Origin: Bacteroides sp.
GTDB taxonomy: Bacteria; Bacteroidota; Bacteroidia; Bacteroidales; Muribaculaceae
NCBI GenBank assembly: GCA_014802045.1
Contig: JAAVDA010000020.1
Coordinates: forward strand, 38,497 to 102,496
Reading direction: 5' to 3'
DNA: 64,000 nucleotides
Made by a program: the position numbers and the translations under genes. Below the pieces are notes generated by a model. That model did no database searches, was not told the origin of the DNA, and was given only the letters and a program-made list of their open reading frames with translations. This document shows, one piece after another, positions 1-9,341 of this stretch (within the stretch, counting starts at the first letter, position 1; each line of letters starts with the position of its first letter).

Positions 1-37
1 CAGACTCATAATCTTTATCGTCGTGGGAGAGTTTCAT
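1..37 (-). CDS. Partial CDS (first 12 codons), probable anti-sigma factor
   Basis: An ATG (complement of 35-37) begins one base after the TGA of the ECF sigma gene and reads MKLSHDDKDYES before the window ends. The one-base spacing implies translational coupling. Genes directly downstream of Bacteroidetes ECF sigma factors are usually FecR-type anti-sigma factors, so that is the likely identity, but this rests on position only; the visible residues carry no diagnostic motif. Confidence 0.45.
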   Translation of the reverse strand, partial: MKLSHDDKDYES

Positions 38-38
38 A

Positions 39-527
39 TCACAAGAGATTATATTTTTTGCGTAGGGATTCGAGACCTTCATAATAACGGCGTTTTGCCG
101 TGGAGCTCGAAAATCCGAGCGTTTCGGCCACTTCGTCGAAAGTAAGCCCGGCATAAATCTTCAGGCGGATCACTTCGCGAGACTCTTCGGGCATAGCAGC
201 GACCAAAGTCCGGATTCTCTCAACCTCTTCTTCAAAATTTTCGGCATCGCTATCAAGCAATGCCACCTCAGAGGATGACAGATCCACATAATGCGGAGCA
301 ATAGTGCGTGAAGAGCAGGCATTGGCAAGAGAACGGAATATGTAAGCCGGGAGATTGGCGACTTTTTCCACTTCATGATGCCGTTCAAGAAGCCGGAGAT
401 ATAGATCTTGCAAAATATCTTGAGCCTCAGCAACAGAACCTGTGCGATAACAGGCATAGCGGAAAAGCCTCTGCTTATGGCTTTCCATCACATCAGTGAG
501 CCTCCGGATGAATTCTGTCTGCTTCAT
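39..527 (-). CDS. ECF-family RNA polymerase sigma factor
   Basis: A 162-residue protein with only the two regions expected of an ECF sigma factor. Region 2 (about residues 15-60) carries YACYRTGSVAEAQDILQDLY, and region 4 (about 110-160) has the helix-turn-helix GLTFDEVAETLGFSSSTAKR. It would direct RNA polymerase to a small regulon, normally held in check by an anti-sigma factor; the next gene, cut by the window edge, is placed for that role. ATG at 527. In Bacteroidetes such pairs often serve SusC/SusD nutrient uptake or stress, but the regulon cannot be told from here. Its region 4 differs clearly from the second sigma factor at 866, so this is not a recent duplication. Confidence 0.9.
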   Translation of the reverse strand: MKQTEFIRRLTDVMESHKQRLFRYACYRTGSVAEAQDILQDLYLRLLERHHEVEKVANLPAYIFRSLANACSSRTIAPHYVDLSSSEVALLDSDAENFEEEVERIRTLVAAMPEESREVIRLKIYAGLTFDEVAETLGFSSSTAKRRYYEGLESLRKKYNLL

Positions 528-865
528 ACATTATATGTGACTGCAAAAATCTCGAAATAGTCCATTACAAGGGTAAATATCCAGCTTTTTAACACAAATT
601 AAGCATACTGACAGCAGATGGCGGAAAATAGTGTCCTGAAATAAATCTTTTAGAGGTATGACAACAGTGTTACAATACAAGCGCTTGATTTTAAGGATTA
701 TATCAGCTATTGTAACAATGATGTAACGAATTTAACTTCTGTTAACCTCAAAATTCTTGCAACGGTAAATTTTGCCGTAACTTTGCATCGTCAACGAACA
801 ACAAACCCCGCTGACAAAAGCAAAACGAAAACAAACATCAACCACCAATAAAAAATCACCGCATT
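528..865. other. Divergent intergenic region between two sigma-factor genes
   Basis: AT-rich 338 bases that must hold promoters for both ECF sigma genes. The plus-strand promoter is recognisable (separate entry). I see no clear TAnnTTTG box for the minus-strand gene, no convincing small ORF and no strong hairpin. Confidence 0.6.
757..785 (+). promoter_or_regulatory. Bacteroidetes-type promoter for the sigma gene at 866
   Basis: TAACTTTG at 778-785 matches the TAnnTTTG -7 element exactly, with TTG at 757-759 as a -33 element 18 bases upstream. Predicted transcription start is near 790, giving a leader of about 75 bases. Confidence 0.6.
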
Positions 866-1369
866 ATGGCAACCGTAGAATTCCAGACCCGCCTCATGAG
901 CCTCCAGGCAAATCTCCTTAACTTCGCTTATATGCTCACCTCAAACCGCGACGATGCTCATGATCTCGTGCAAGACACTACTCTCAAGGCTCTCGATAAT
1001 GCCGACAAGTATGTGGAAAACACAAACTTCAAGGGGTGGGTGTTTACCATCATGCGCAATATCTTCATCAACAACTACCGCCGGGTGATGCGCAATGCTA
1101 CCGTGGTTGACCAGACTGAAGATCTCTATCACCTCAATCTCTCACAGGATTCAGGCATCGACTCGCCCGAAGAGTCATACAGCGTGCAGGAAATCACAGC
1201 CGCCATCAACGAATTTCCCGAAAAATACCGCATTCCCTTTTCGATGCATGTGGCCGGCTATAAGTATAACGAAATCGCCGATGAGACCGGTCTGCCTCTC
1301 GGCACAGTGAAGAGCCGTATCTTCTTCGCCCGCCAGCAGCTTCAGACCCGTTTCGCCGACTATCGCTAA
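866..1369 (+). CDS. ECF-family RNA polymerase sigma factor (conserved Bacteroidales type)
   Basis: A 167-residue protein. Region 2 (about 10-75) has FAYMLTSNRDDAHDLVQDT and NFKGWVFTIMRNIFINNYRR, the latter matching the region 2.4 promoter-reading helix. Region 4 (about 115-165) ends in YNEIADETGLPLGTVKSRIF. A short acidic linker separates them. There is no anti-sigma gene beside it: the next gene is convergent, behind a strong hairpin. It is therefore a stand-alone ECF factor of the kind found widely in Bacteroidales core genomes, possibly involved in envelope or oxidative stress, though the sequence does not show its signal. It has its own promoter at 757-785. Confidence 0.92.
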   Translation: MATVEFQTRLMSLQANLLNFAYMLTSNRDDAHDLVQDTTLKALDNADKYVENTNFKGWVFTIMRNIFINNYRRVMRNATVVDQTEDLYHLNLSQDSGIDSPEESYSVQEITAAINEFPEKYRIPFSMHVAGYKYNEIADETGLPLGTVKSRIFFARQQLQTRFADYR

Positions 1370-1471
1370 GAGTCAGACACCAACTTAACATTACAACACA
1401 CACATTACTCCGAATACACACCATCTATTTATTATGCACTTCTAATCTTATTATGAAAGCACCTTTTGAAG

Positions 1472-1508
1472 AATGGCCCTGCGTGACGGAATTCCACGCA
1501 GGGCCATT
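1472..1508. terminator. Bidirectional hairpin between convergent genes
   Basis: Perfect 14-bp inverted repeat, 1472-1485 with 1495-1508, around a 9-base loop (core TGGCCCTGCGTG). It lies between the sigma gene and the convergent GH3 gene and probably ends both transcripts. There is no long T-run. Confidence 0.75.
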
Positions 1509-1530
1509 ATGTTGGGGTCTGAGTGGGGAA

Positions 1531-4071
1531 TCAAAGATTTATTTTCGCCTCAAGCGGGAGATTGGCAGAAGACCCTCCCACACGGACTATAAATTCTCCC
1601 GGCTCCACGCGCCAGTCGCCCTGTTCAGGGTCATAAAAGCGGAATGCACGGTCTGTGAGAATGAGGCTCACCTCTTTGGTCTCTCCCGGTTCGAGCCATA
1701 TCTTTTCGAACTCCTTGAGTTCCTTGACCGGTCGCGGCAGACTGGCCTGAATATCGCTCACATAGACCTGCGCTATCTCTCCGCCGGCCACCGGACCAGT
1801 GTTTTTAACCTTGAAGGTGACACCCACCGTTCCGTCCGGCTTACGGCTGGCCATCAAATCAGAATAAGCAAAAGTGGTGTAGGATAGTCCGTGACCAAAG
1901 GGGAAAAGAGGCTTCACACCCGAATGGTCATAGCCTCTATAGCCCGTGAAGATGCCTTCGCGATAGTAAATCTTCTTCTCGTGGCGGGTTTCATCATAAT
2001 TGCCGGCCGCAGGAGAATCTTCCCACCGGCGCTCGATAGTGAACGGCAGTTTGGCCGACGGATTGACTCTTCCGGCTATTATCTCACCGAGAGCTGTGCC
2101 ACCCTCCATGCCGGGATATAGAGCGTGGATAATAGCCGGAGCAGAGTCGGCCCACCGGCTCATGTCGACTCCCCCGCCACCAAATACCACAACGGCAGTG
2201 GACGAATTGGCCCGAAGCATGGCATGAACGAGGCTATCCTGACCGGGAGGAAGCGCAAACGGACGATCGCGGCCCTCAAGCTCTATAGACCCGTCGAGCC
2301 CTATGCAGCAGACCACAATATCGGCCTGTGAGGCTATCTTCTCAGCCTCAGAAAAGTCTATATCGCCTATGCTGCAATAGCCGAGTCGCATCTCTGCCGG
2401 ACTGCTGTTGCGGCTCATATACTCCAGTTTCACACTCACCGGTTTTCCTGCCTCGACTGGAACTTCTGTCTCACCGAAAAAGAATGACGAACTGCCCGAA
2501 CCATCCACCTTAAGCTCACCATCTATCCAAAGACGGCATCCGCCCTGTGTGTCTGCAAAGAAAATCAGAGTGTCGTTCTTGACCGGAATCACCGAGCCCT
2601 CCCAAACAATACGGAAATTATCCGTGAGTCCCTTCACATCGTCGGGGCCATTGGACCACCATTCGTTGTTGACCTTACGCTCCACCCTCCGGATGATTGG
2701 AGTCGTGTCTGCCTCAGAGGCAAAATAGGAAGCAAGAAGTCCGCGGGAGCCATCAGGCGCCTTAAACTCGGCATCGGCAAAAGCATTGCGTTTCAGTCGT
2801 GGCGACACACCCTCGGCATAGAGCACTTCGGCTTCGGGATAGGCGGCCATAATGCCGTCGAGAGCTGTGCGCACATACCAGGGATTGACTTTTGAGCTGC
2901 CGCCCCCGCCATAGACGATGCCACTATTATTGAAACGACGGTCGGATATGACAGAGGGGTTAGCCGTGGGACCGACCACAGCTATCTTTCTGACACCCGA
3001 TGGGAGAGCCGGAAGCAGACCATCGTTCTTTAGCAGGATAATTCCCTCACGGGCTGCCGCAAGAGCAGCCGCATTACGCTCAGGGCTATAAATCGGCAAG
3101 GAGTCAATTTTCTGCGGACGGTCAAGGAAGCCCATCTCTATGCACACCTTATATATATGGCGCACCTTTTCGTCGATATCGGCCTGAGTAAGCTCCCCTG
3201 ATTCAAGGAGTGGCTTGATTTTTTCAGGAATCAGATAGTAATTGCTACCCATCTCCATATCGAGCCCCCGACGGGCTGCTTCGAGAGTGGAGTGAGTGGC
3301 GCCCCAGTCTGACATAAACATTCCATCAAACTTCCACTCTTTACGGAGGAGGCTGTCGAGCCACTCGTTTTCCGAGCAGTGCTGACCGTTGAGAAGATTA
3401 TAGCCCGACATCACGGCCTTGAGATTGCCACGGGTAATCAGCTCCTCAAACGGCAGGAGATAAATCTCGCGCAGTGTGCGCTCTGAAGCTTCAGTGCTCA
3501 CAGAGTAGCGGTCAAACTCCTGGTCGTTTCCGGCAAAATGTTTCACCACCGGAAGCGCTCCCCCATCTGTCACGGCATTAGTGAAAGCCATGGCCATCTC
3601 GGCCGTGAGAGCGGGATCTTCGCCGAAATACTCGAAATTTCGGGCTCCCTTGGAAGCACGATAGATATTCACACCCGGGGCAAGCATGAGATGAATGCCT
3701 CTGGCCCTCCAGTCGTCGGCATAAGCCTTTCCGGTAGCCGCCGCCAGATCACGGTTCCACGACGAAGCGAGCGATAACGACGAAGGATAGGCTGTGGCAC
3801 GCCCGAAAAGTCCCCAGGATGCCACACCCAGCGGCCCGTCGGCCATTTCAAAGGCCGGAATACCCAACCGCTCGCAAGGATGAAGAAAAAAGTCATTGTA
3901 GCCGGACAGAAGTGCAAGCTTCTCATCGAGAGTCATGCGCCTGATGAGATCGTCCACTCTTTCGTCAGCACTCAGCATCGGGTCGCGGAACTGCTCCTGA
4001 GCCCGCACATTACCCATCCACAGGGTCGCCCCCAAGGCGACCGCAAAACAAATCAGTTTTCTTTTATTCAT
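1531..4071 (-). CDS. Secreted glycoside hydrolase family 3 beta-glucosidase with PA14 domain
   Basis: An 846-residue exported enzyme. Order: signal peptide (1-25, ending VRAQ), GH3 N-terminal barrel (about 30-320), GH3 alpha/beta sandwich split by a PA14 insert (about 395-540, with FFADTQGGCRLWIDG), and a C-terminal fibronectin III-like domain. The catalytic nucleophile is Asp255 in MFMSDWGAT, and KHF at 187-189 lines the substrate pocket. The PA14 insert marks the beta-glucosidase/beta-xylosidase group that removes terminal sugars from plant or host glycans, probably in the periplasm. I chose ATG 4071 rather than an in-frame start 33 bases upstream, because it begins the signal peptide and avoids overlapping the upstream gene. 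It starts 2 bases after that gene's stop, so the two are probably cotranscribed. Confidence 0.92.
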   Translation of the reverse strand: MNKRKLICFAVALGATLWMGNVRAQEQFRDPMLSADERVDDLIRRMTLDEKLALLSGYNDFFLHPCERLGIPAFEMADGPLGVASWGLFGRATAYPSSLSLASSWNRDLAAATGKAYADDWRARGIHLMLAPGVNIYRASKGARNFEYFGEDPALTAEMAMAFTNAVTDGGALPVVKHFAGNDQEFDRYSVSTEASERTLREIYLLPFEELITRGNLKAVMSGYNLLNGQHCSENEWLDSLLRKEWKFDGMFMSDWGATHSTLEAARRGLDMEMGSNYYLIPEKIKPLLESGELTQADIDEKVRHIYKVCIEMGFLDRPQKIDSLPIYSPERNAAALAAAREGIILLKNDGLLPALPSGVRKIAVVGPTANPSVISDRRFNNSGIVYGGGGSSKVNPWYVRTALDGIMAAYPEAEVLYAEGVSPRLKRNAFADAEFKAPDGSRGLLASYFASEADTTPIIRRVERKVNNEWWSNGPDDVKGLTDNFRIVWEGSVIPVKNDTLIFFADTQGGCRLWIDGELKVDGSGSSSFFFGETEVPVEAGKPVSVKLEYMSRNSSPAEMRLGYCSIGDIDFSEAEKIASQADIVVCCIGLDGSIELEGRDRPFALPPGQDSLVHAMLRANSSTAVVVFGGGGVDMSRWADSAPAIIHALYPGMEGGTALGEIIAGRVNPSAKLPFTIERRWEDSPAAGNYDETRHEKKIYYREGIFTGYRGYDHSGVKPLFPFGHGLSYTTFAYSDLMASRKPDGTVGVTFKVKNTGPVAGGEIAQVYVSDIQASLPRPVKELKEFEKIWLEPGETKEVSLILTDRAFRFYDPEQGDWRVEPGEFIVRVGGSSANLPLEAKINL

Positions 4072-4073
4072 TA

Positions 4074-4772
4074 TTATTTTATTCTGAAATATTTCAGTAT
4101 ACACTTATCTATGTCACATACATCAATAAAACATTCAGACATCTCTTCCAGAAGCGGAGTATAGACTGTTTTTCCGTTTTTCAACTCTTTTATCGGCGAG
4201 CCCACCACCTCATCAAGGTCCATCAGAAATATATCTTCCGGATCATCAGGCGTGCCTCCGACACCCATAAGGACAAAAACAGGGTGGCCTTCAGCACTCT
4301 GCACATCCTTGAAACGCTCAATCTGTTGAGTTTCAAGATAAGCGGTTTCCATGGAGGAGCGATATTTACATTCGAGCCAATATTTCACTCTGAATTTACC
4401 CACACACTGCGACACCATAAAATCCGGACACAGCGACCGCTCATCCATGTTTCTGCCCATTCCCAACTTATAGTCGGCACTTCTGGAGATAACATTCACA
4501 CGCTCTATCTTTTTCAGATAGTTGAACACATAATTCTCAAACTCAATGCCTTTTATCACATTGGGTGATACAGCCACAACTTTCTGCACAGTCATCTTCT
4601 CACGATCTTTCATCCGGCCGATAATCTCGTCGGCATCAATTCCGGCGAAATCGGCGAATTTTCGAATCACCACAACCTCGTCGTCCGACAGCAATCCATC
4701 GGCCAGAGCAAGGCGCTCCAACCATTCAAGCACTTCAGTGACAGTAAAAGATGTTTCTTCCTCGGTCTTCAT
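4074..4772 (-). CDS. TerB-like / PD-(D/E)XK nuclease-like protein
   Basis: A 232-residue cytoplasmic protein without a signal peptide. Residues 8-60 form an acidic helical bundle resembling TerB tellurite-resistance domains (LALADGLLSDDEVVVIRKFA). Residues 72-190 look like a restriction-endonuclease-like fold: the GIEFENYVFNYL helix, then Asp117 in CPDFMV and Glu134-x-Lys136 in WLECKYR, which fit the PD-(D/E)XK metal site. The function is unknown; Mrr-like nucleases and nucleases of defence systems share this layout. ATG 4772 is preferred over a 13-residue upstream extension because a promoter box sits at 4781-4788. The GH3 gene follows 2 bases after its stop, an odd partner. Base composition is richer in A+T than in the GH3 gene. 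Confidence 0.7.
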   Translation of the reverse strand: MKTEEETSFTVTEVLEWLERLALADGLLSDDEVVVIRKFADFAGIDADEIIGRMKDREKMTVQKVVAVSPNVIKGIEFENYVFNYLKKIERVNVISRSADYKLGMGRNMDERSLCPDFMVSQCVGKFRVKYWLECKYRSSMETAYLETQQIERFKDVQSAEGHPVFVLMGVGGTPDDPEDIFLMDLDEVVGSPIKELKNGKTVYTPLLEEMSECFIDVCDIDKCILKYFRIK

Positions 4773-4780
4773 AACGAGTA

Positions 4781-4812
4781 CAAATATAGCACATCGCCCC
4801 CGATCCCACAAT
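4781..4812 (-). promoter_or_regulatory. Promoter of the TerB/nuclease-GH3 pair
   Basis: On the minus strand TATATTTG (4781-4788) is a perfect TAnnTTTG box, with ATTG at 4809-4812 about 20 bases upstream. The start codon is only 8 bases from the box, so the leader is at most a few bases. Confidence 0.6.
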
Positions 4813-4889
4813 TTTTATTACGGATTTGTCCCTACCCCGAAAAAAGCAAGCCCTGCAGCTGAATGAGCTACAGGGCTTTACGAGAGTGA

Positions 4890-4964
<75 letters not shown>

Positions 4965-4978
4965 ATGTTTTCTGAGTG

Positions 4979-5010
4979 CAAAGTTACAACCTTTTGCTAT
5001 ACCGGCCAAA
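4979..5010 (-). promoter_or_regulatory. Consensus promoter of tRNA-fMet
   Basis: Minus strand TTTG (5007-5010), exactly 20 bases, then TAACTTTG (4979-4986): a textbook Bacteroidetes sigma-ABfr promoter. Predicted start lies a few bases before the tRNA 5' end at 4964. Confidence 0.8.
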
Positions 5011-5134
5011 TATTTGCACCTCTTTTTGTGTTAACAAAAGTCAAACCACTATATATCATCCCACTACTCACGAAATAAAAATCCAGATATAAAAATTTTC
5101 GCCTTGAGAATATGTGATTTTCAGAAAAACGATA

Positions 5135-5142
5135 TATCTTTG
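5135..5142 (+). promoter_or_regulatory. -7 box upstream of rubrerythrin
   Basis: TATCTTTG matches TAnnTTTG. The -33 region (TGTG at 5113-5116) is weak. The predicted leader is about 120 bases. The rest of the 4965-5270 interval shows only this and the divergent tRNA promoter. Confidence 0.5.
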
Positions 5143-5270
5143 TGACCACATTACCGAAGGATTTCACGCTTTCGGTTGACCGATAATCAACTCCAAACTG
5201 CAATAACCAAAAGCTAAACAATAATATCCAAATAGATTACTTTTAATCATAACACGAAACATTCATCCCT

Positions 5271-5822
5271 ATGGCAAAAAAATTCATCTGCTCCGTGTGT
5301 GGATATATCCACGAAGGTGACGAAGCTCCCGAAAAGTGCCCCCTTTGCGGCGCCCCCAAAAGCAAATTCAACGAACTCACTCCCGACGAAGCCCTGAAGT
5401 TTGTGACCGAACATCAGATCGGCATAGCCAAAGGCTGCGACGAAGAGATGATAGCCGACCTCAACGCACACTTCAACGGTGAATGCACCGAAGTGGGCAT
5501 GTATCTCGCCATGGCCCGTCAGGCCGACCGCGAAGGATATCCCGAAGTAGCCGAGGCTTTCAAGCGCTATGCATGGGAAGAAGCCGAACACGCATCTAAG
5601 TTTGCCGAACTTCTGGGCGACCATGTGTGGGACACAAAGACCAATCTTGAGAAGCGTATGGCTGCCGAGGCTGGTGCCAACGAAGACAAGATGCGCATTG
5701 CAGCCCGCGCCAAGCAGCTCAATCTCGATGCCATCCACGACACCGTTCACGAAATGGCAAAAGACGAAGCCCGCCACGGTCAGGGATTCCAGGGTCTCTA
5801 CAACCGCTTCTTCAAGAAGTAA
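5271..5822 (+). CDS. Rubrerythrin (rubredoxin-first, 'reverse' type)
   Basis: A 183-residue cytoplasmic non-haem iron protein that reduces hydrogen peroxide in anaerobes. The N-terminal rubredoxin domain binds one iron through Cys7, Cys10, Cys23 and Cys26 (CSVCGY and CPLCGAP). The ferritin-like four-helix domain (about 55-183) carries diiron ligands in NGECTEVG (Glu71, Glu74), EEAEH (103-107) and KDEARH (164-169). The domain order is the reverse of classical rubrerythrin, which has rubredoxin at the C terminus. It is a single-gene unit with its own promoter and a strong terminator, and fits oxidative-stress defence in an obligate anaerobe. Confidence 0.95.
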   Translation: MAKKFICSVCGYIHEGDEAPEKCPLCGAPKSKFNELTPDEALKFVTEHQIGIAKGCDEEMIADLNAHFNGECTEVGMYLAMARQADREGYPEVAEAFKRYAWEEAEHASKFAELLGDHVWDTKTNLEKRMAAEAGANEDKMRIAARAKQLNLDAIHDTVHEMAKDEARHGQGFQGLYNRFFKK

Positions 5823-5859
5823 GCAGACAGCGGCTCCGCTTATAACCCCGCTGAAATAA

Positions 5860-5894
5860 AATATCCCGGCTGAGCAACTCAGCCGGGATATTTC
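5860..5894. terminator. Bidirectional terminator
   Basis: Perfect 16-bp stem, 5860-5875 with 5879-5894, and a 3-base loop, flanked by AAATAT/ATATTT so that it ends in T-rich sequence in both directions. It separates rubrerythrin from the convergent carB. Confidence 0.9.
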
Positions 5895-5918
5895 ATTTCA
5901 TACTATCCTCAAAAGCTA

Positions 5919-8900
5919 TCAATACTCGCTCCAGGGAGTGATTGCTATACTTTCGACAGGACGGTTGATAAAGGCTTTTATATATGCTCCTGCAAGACGT
6001 GCGTTGGTGAGCAGGGGGATATTATGGTCTATGGCCCAGCGACGGATACGATAGCCGTTGGTGAGTTCGCGGCGCGAATGGTTTTTCGGGATATTGACCA
6101 CGAGATCCACCTTATGGTGAGAGATGAGGTCGAGCACATTCTCACCCTCCTCATCTGGCCAGCATACGGCCGTAGCCTCTACACCGTTAGTGTGGAGGAA
6201 TTTGGCTGTGCCCTCTGTGGCATAGATCTTGAAGCCATTGGCCGCAAGCAGCTGACAGGGTTCAAGCATATCCACCTTGCCACGCACATCGCCTGAACTT
6301 ACAAGCACAGCTCCCTTGGGCACGCCGTTGCCCACGGATATCATGGCATTGAGCAGAGCTTCGTCGAAGTCACGTCCGAGACAGCCAACTTCGCCGGTAG
6401 ATGACATGTCTACACCCAGCACCGGGTCGGCTTTATGCAGACGCGCAAAGCTAAACTGCGAGGCCTTCACACCGATATAATCGATATCGAATGTAGACGA
6501 ATCGGTGGGTTCAACCTTCTCACCGAGCATAATGCGGGTGGCAGTGTCGATGAAGTTTTTCTTGAGCACCTTGCTGACGAAGGGGAACGAACGCGAAGCG
6601 CGGAGATTGCATTCGATCACTTTCACATCGTTGTCTTTGGCAAGATACTGGATATTGAACGGGCCGGAGATGTTGAGTTCCTTTGCAATCTTGGCGCTGA
6701 TGCGCTTGATGCGGCGCGCGGTGGCCATATAGATTTTCTGGGCGGGGAACACGAGGGTGGCATCGCCGGAATGCACACCGGCAAACTCCACATGCTCAGA
6801 GATGGCGTATTCAACAATCTCTCCATTTCGAGCCACGGCATCAAACTCAATCTCCTTGGCATTCTGAAGGAATTCAGACACAACCACAGGGAATTCTTTT
6901 GACACCTTAGCTGCCTGGCCGAGGAAACGGTGCATCTCTTCATAGTCGTGACACACGTTCATGGCCGCGCCCGACAGCACATAGCTCGGACGGATAAGCA
7001 CCGGAAATCCGACTTCGGCCACGAATGCCTTGATATCGTCTTCGGTGGTAAGCTCCTTCCAGCGGGGCTGGTCGATGCCGAGCTGATCGAGCATGGCCGA
7101 GAATTTGTGGCGGTTTTCCGCACGGTCGATAGACACAGGCGATGTGCCGAGAATAGGCACATGACGGCGATGAAGCTTCATAGCCAGATTATTGGGTATC
7201 TGGCCGCCCACACTCACAATCACACCCTTGGGAGTCTCAAGCTCGATGATATCCATCACGCGCTCGAAGCTCAACTCGTCGAAATAGAGACGGTCGCACA
7301 TATCATAGTCCGTAGACACTGTCTCAGGATTGTAATTGATCATTATAGAGCGGTAGCCGAGCTTACGGCAAGTGGAGGCGGCATTCACCGAACACCAGTC
7401 AAACTCAACCGAGCTGCCGATGCGGTAGGCGCCCGAACCGAGCACCACGATATTGTTGCCTGAATTGAGGTCGTAGGGTATGGCGTTGCGCTCAGCGCCG
7501 TAGGTCACATACAGATAGTTGGTGAGATCGGGATATTCCGATGCCACAGTGTTGATGCGCTGCACTTTGGGAAGCACATCCATTGATTTGCGGTGCTCGC
7601 GCACGCGGAGCACATCGGCCTCCATGGTGCCCTTCGGATTCTCGACCAGACGGGCAATCTGGAAGTCGGAGAATCCAAGACGCTTGGCCTCACGCATGGT
7701 GTCGTGGTCTATTGACTCTATTTTGTCAAATCCGCTCAGACGGCCGGCGAAACGCACAATGTTGTCGAGGCGTTCTATAAACCAGCGGTCAATCTTGGTG
7801 AGCTCTACTATGCGGTCAATTTCATATCCCTTCTCCAGAGCAGCCGCGATGGCAAAGATGCGGAGGTCTGTGGGATGAGAGAGAGCATGGTCGAGGTCTT
7901 CGAACTCCATGTCGTTATTGCCCACAAATCCGTGCATACCCTGACCAATCATGCGCAGACCTTTCTGGATGATCTCTTCAAACGATTTGCCTATAGACAT
8001 GATTTCGCCCACCGACTTCATCGACGAGCCGATTTCGCGGTCTACGCCTACAAACTTAGTGAGGTCCCAGCGGGGAATCTTGACAATCATATAGTCAACC
8101 TGCGGAGCCACATATGCCGAATTCGGGGTGCCCATCTCGCCGATCTGGTCGAGAGTGTAGCCGAGCGCGAGTTTGGCGGCCACAAATGCGAGAGGATAGC
8201 CGGATGCCTTCGAGGCGAGAGCCGACGAACGGCTCAGACGTGCATTGATTTCGATGATGCGATAGTCGTTGGTCTCGGCGTTGAAAGCATACTGGATATT
8301 GCACTCGCCCACAATACCGATATGACGCACCACCTTGCGGGCTATATCCTCAAGCATGGAAATCTGCTCAGGTTTGAGCGACACGATTGGAGCCACCACA
8401 ATCGACTCGCCGGTATGGATACCCAGCGGATCGAAGTTCTCCATCGGCACAACGGTGAAACAATGGTCGTTGGCATCTCTTATCACCTCAAATTCTATCT
8501 CCTTCCATCCTTTGAGCGACTCCTCGACAAGAATCTGACGGGAATAGGCGAGAGCACTCTCACAATGCTTTATAAGCTCTTCCTCACTTGTGCAGATGCC
8601 CGAGCCGAGTCCGCCGAGAGCATAAGCAGAGCGCACCATCACAGGATAGCCAATACGGCTTGCCACCCTGATAGCGTCTACCACACTCTCCACCGCTTCC
8701 GACACAGGGGTCTTCGCATCGATTTCATTGAGCTTCTTCACGAAGAGGTCGCGGTCTTCGGTTATCATGATGGCCTCTACAGAAGTGCCGAGCACCTTCA
8801 CACCATATTTTTCGAGGGTGCCGTTGAGGTATAATTCCGTACCACAGTTGAGGGCGGTCTGTCCTCCGAAAGCGAGCAGAATCCCGTCGGGACGCTCCTT

Positions 8901-9119
8901 CTTGATGACCTCCTCTACAAAATAAGGCGTCACCGGCAGGAAATAAACCTGGTCGGCAACGCCTTCCGATGTCTGGATAGTAGCGATATTCGGATTAATG
9001 AGCACTGAGGAAATCCCCTCTTCGCGCAGAGCTTTGAGAGCCTGCGAGCCGGAATAGTCAAATTCGCCGGCTTGTCCGATTTTTAGAGCCCCGGACCCGA
9101 GCAGCAAGACTTTTTTCAT
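5919..9119 (-). CDS. carB: Carbamoyl-phosphate synthase large subunit, orphan copy
   Basis: A 1066-residue enzyme making carbamoyl phosphate from ammonia, bicarbonate and two ATP, for arginine and pyrimidine synthesis. Two homologous ATP-grasp halves are visible: LGSGALKIGQAGEFDYSGSQ at the start and LGSGAYRIGSSVEFDWCSVN near the middle. A C-terminal MGS-like regulatory domain begins near KGAVLVSSGDVRGKVDM. No small-subunit gene lies beside it; the only carA in the window is 3.8 kb away with its own carB. The text is closer to animal CAD/CPS (GQAGEFDYSGSQ, LINPNIAT, YFLPVTP) than to E. coli CarB. It may be an arginine- or pyrimidine-dedicated isoenzyme sharing the one CarA, or ammonia-dependent; this is inference. 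Confidence 0.95.
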   Translation of the reverse strand: MKKVLLLGSGALKIGQAGEFDYSGSQALKALREEGISSVLINPNIATIQTSEGVADQVYFLPVTPYFVEEVIKKERPDGILLAFGGQTALNCGTELYLNGTLEKYGVKVLGTSVEAIMITEDRDLFVKKLNEIDAKTPVSEAVESVVDAIRVASRIGYPVMVRSAYALGGLGSGICTSEEELIKHCESALAYSRQILVEESLKGWKEIEFEVIRDANDHCFTVVPMENFDPLGIHTGESIVVAPIVSLKPEQISMLEDIARKVVRHIGIVGECNIQYAFNAETNDYRIIEINARLSRSSALASKASGYPLAFVAAKLALGYTLDQIGEMGTPNSAYVAPQVDYMIVKIPRWDLTKFVGVDREIGSSMKSVGEIMSIGKSFEEIIQKGLRMIGQGMHGFVGNNDMEFEDLDHALSHPTDLRIFAIAAALEKGYEIDRIVELTKIDRWFIERLDNIVRFAGRLSGFDKIESIDHDTMREAKRLGFSDFQIARLVENPKGTMEADVLRVREHRKSMDVLPKVQRINTVASEYPDLTNYLYVTYGAERNAIPYDLNSGNNIVVLGSGAYRIGSSVEFDWCSVNAASTCRKLGYRSIMINYNPETVSTDYDMCDRLYFDELSFERVMDIIELETPKGVIVSVGGQIPNNLAMKLHRRHVPILGTSPVSIDRAENRHKFSAMLDQLGIDQPRWKELTTEDDIKAFVAEVGFPVLIRPSYVLSGAAMNVCHDYEEMHRFLGQAAKVSKEFPVVVSEFLQNAKEIEFDAVARNGEIVEYAISEHVEFAGVHSGDATLVFPAQKIYMATARRIKRISAKIAKELNISGPFNIQYLAKDNDVKVIECNLRASRSFPFVSKVLKKNFIDTATRIMLGEKVEPTDSSTFDIDYIGVKASQFSFARLHKADPVLGVDMSSTGEVGCLGRDFDEALLNAMISVGNGVPKGAVLVSSGDVRGKVDMLEPCQLLAANGFKIYATEGTAKFLHTNGVEATAVCWPDEEGENVLDLISHHKVDLVVNIPKNHSRRELTNGYRIRRWAIDHNIPLLTNARLAGAYIKAFINRPVESIAITPWSEY

Positions 9120-9149
9120 GTAGTCAGAATATTACTGTTTATATTTTTG

Positions 9150-9157
9150 CAAATTTA
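9150..9157 (-). promoter_or_regulatory. -7 box of orphan carB
   Basis: TAAATTTG on the minus strand, 30 bases before the ATG. No clear -33 TTTG is visible. No obvious leader attenuator was seen. Confidence 0.5.
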
Positions 9158-9341
9158 CGGAATCCTCCCGAATAAATCTCACTATCACCGAACTTTTTTT
9201 GCTCGCGGAGTGTTACACCCTTAAAAATCACATTCAAGCATTGTCAGGAAATCTACCGACAGAAATTTGCACTCACCGAGATTATCTGTAGGATTCCGGA
9301 TATAAAAGAACAGAATAACTCCACACAACATACCAACCAAT

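Noticed and set aside
7875..8834. A 319-codon plus-strand open frame opposite carB
   Set aside because: Shadow frame in a high-G+C gene; no protein-like domain.
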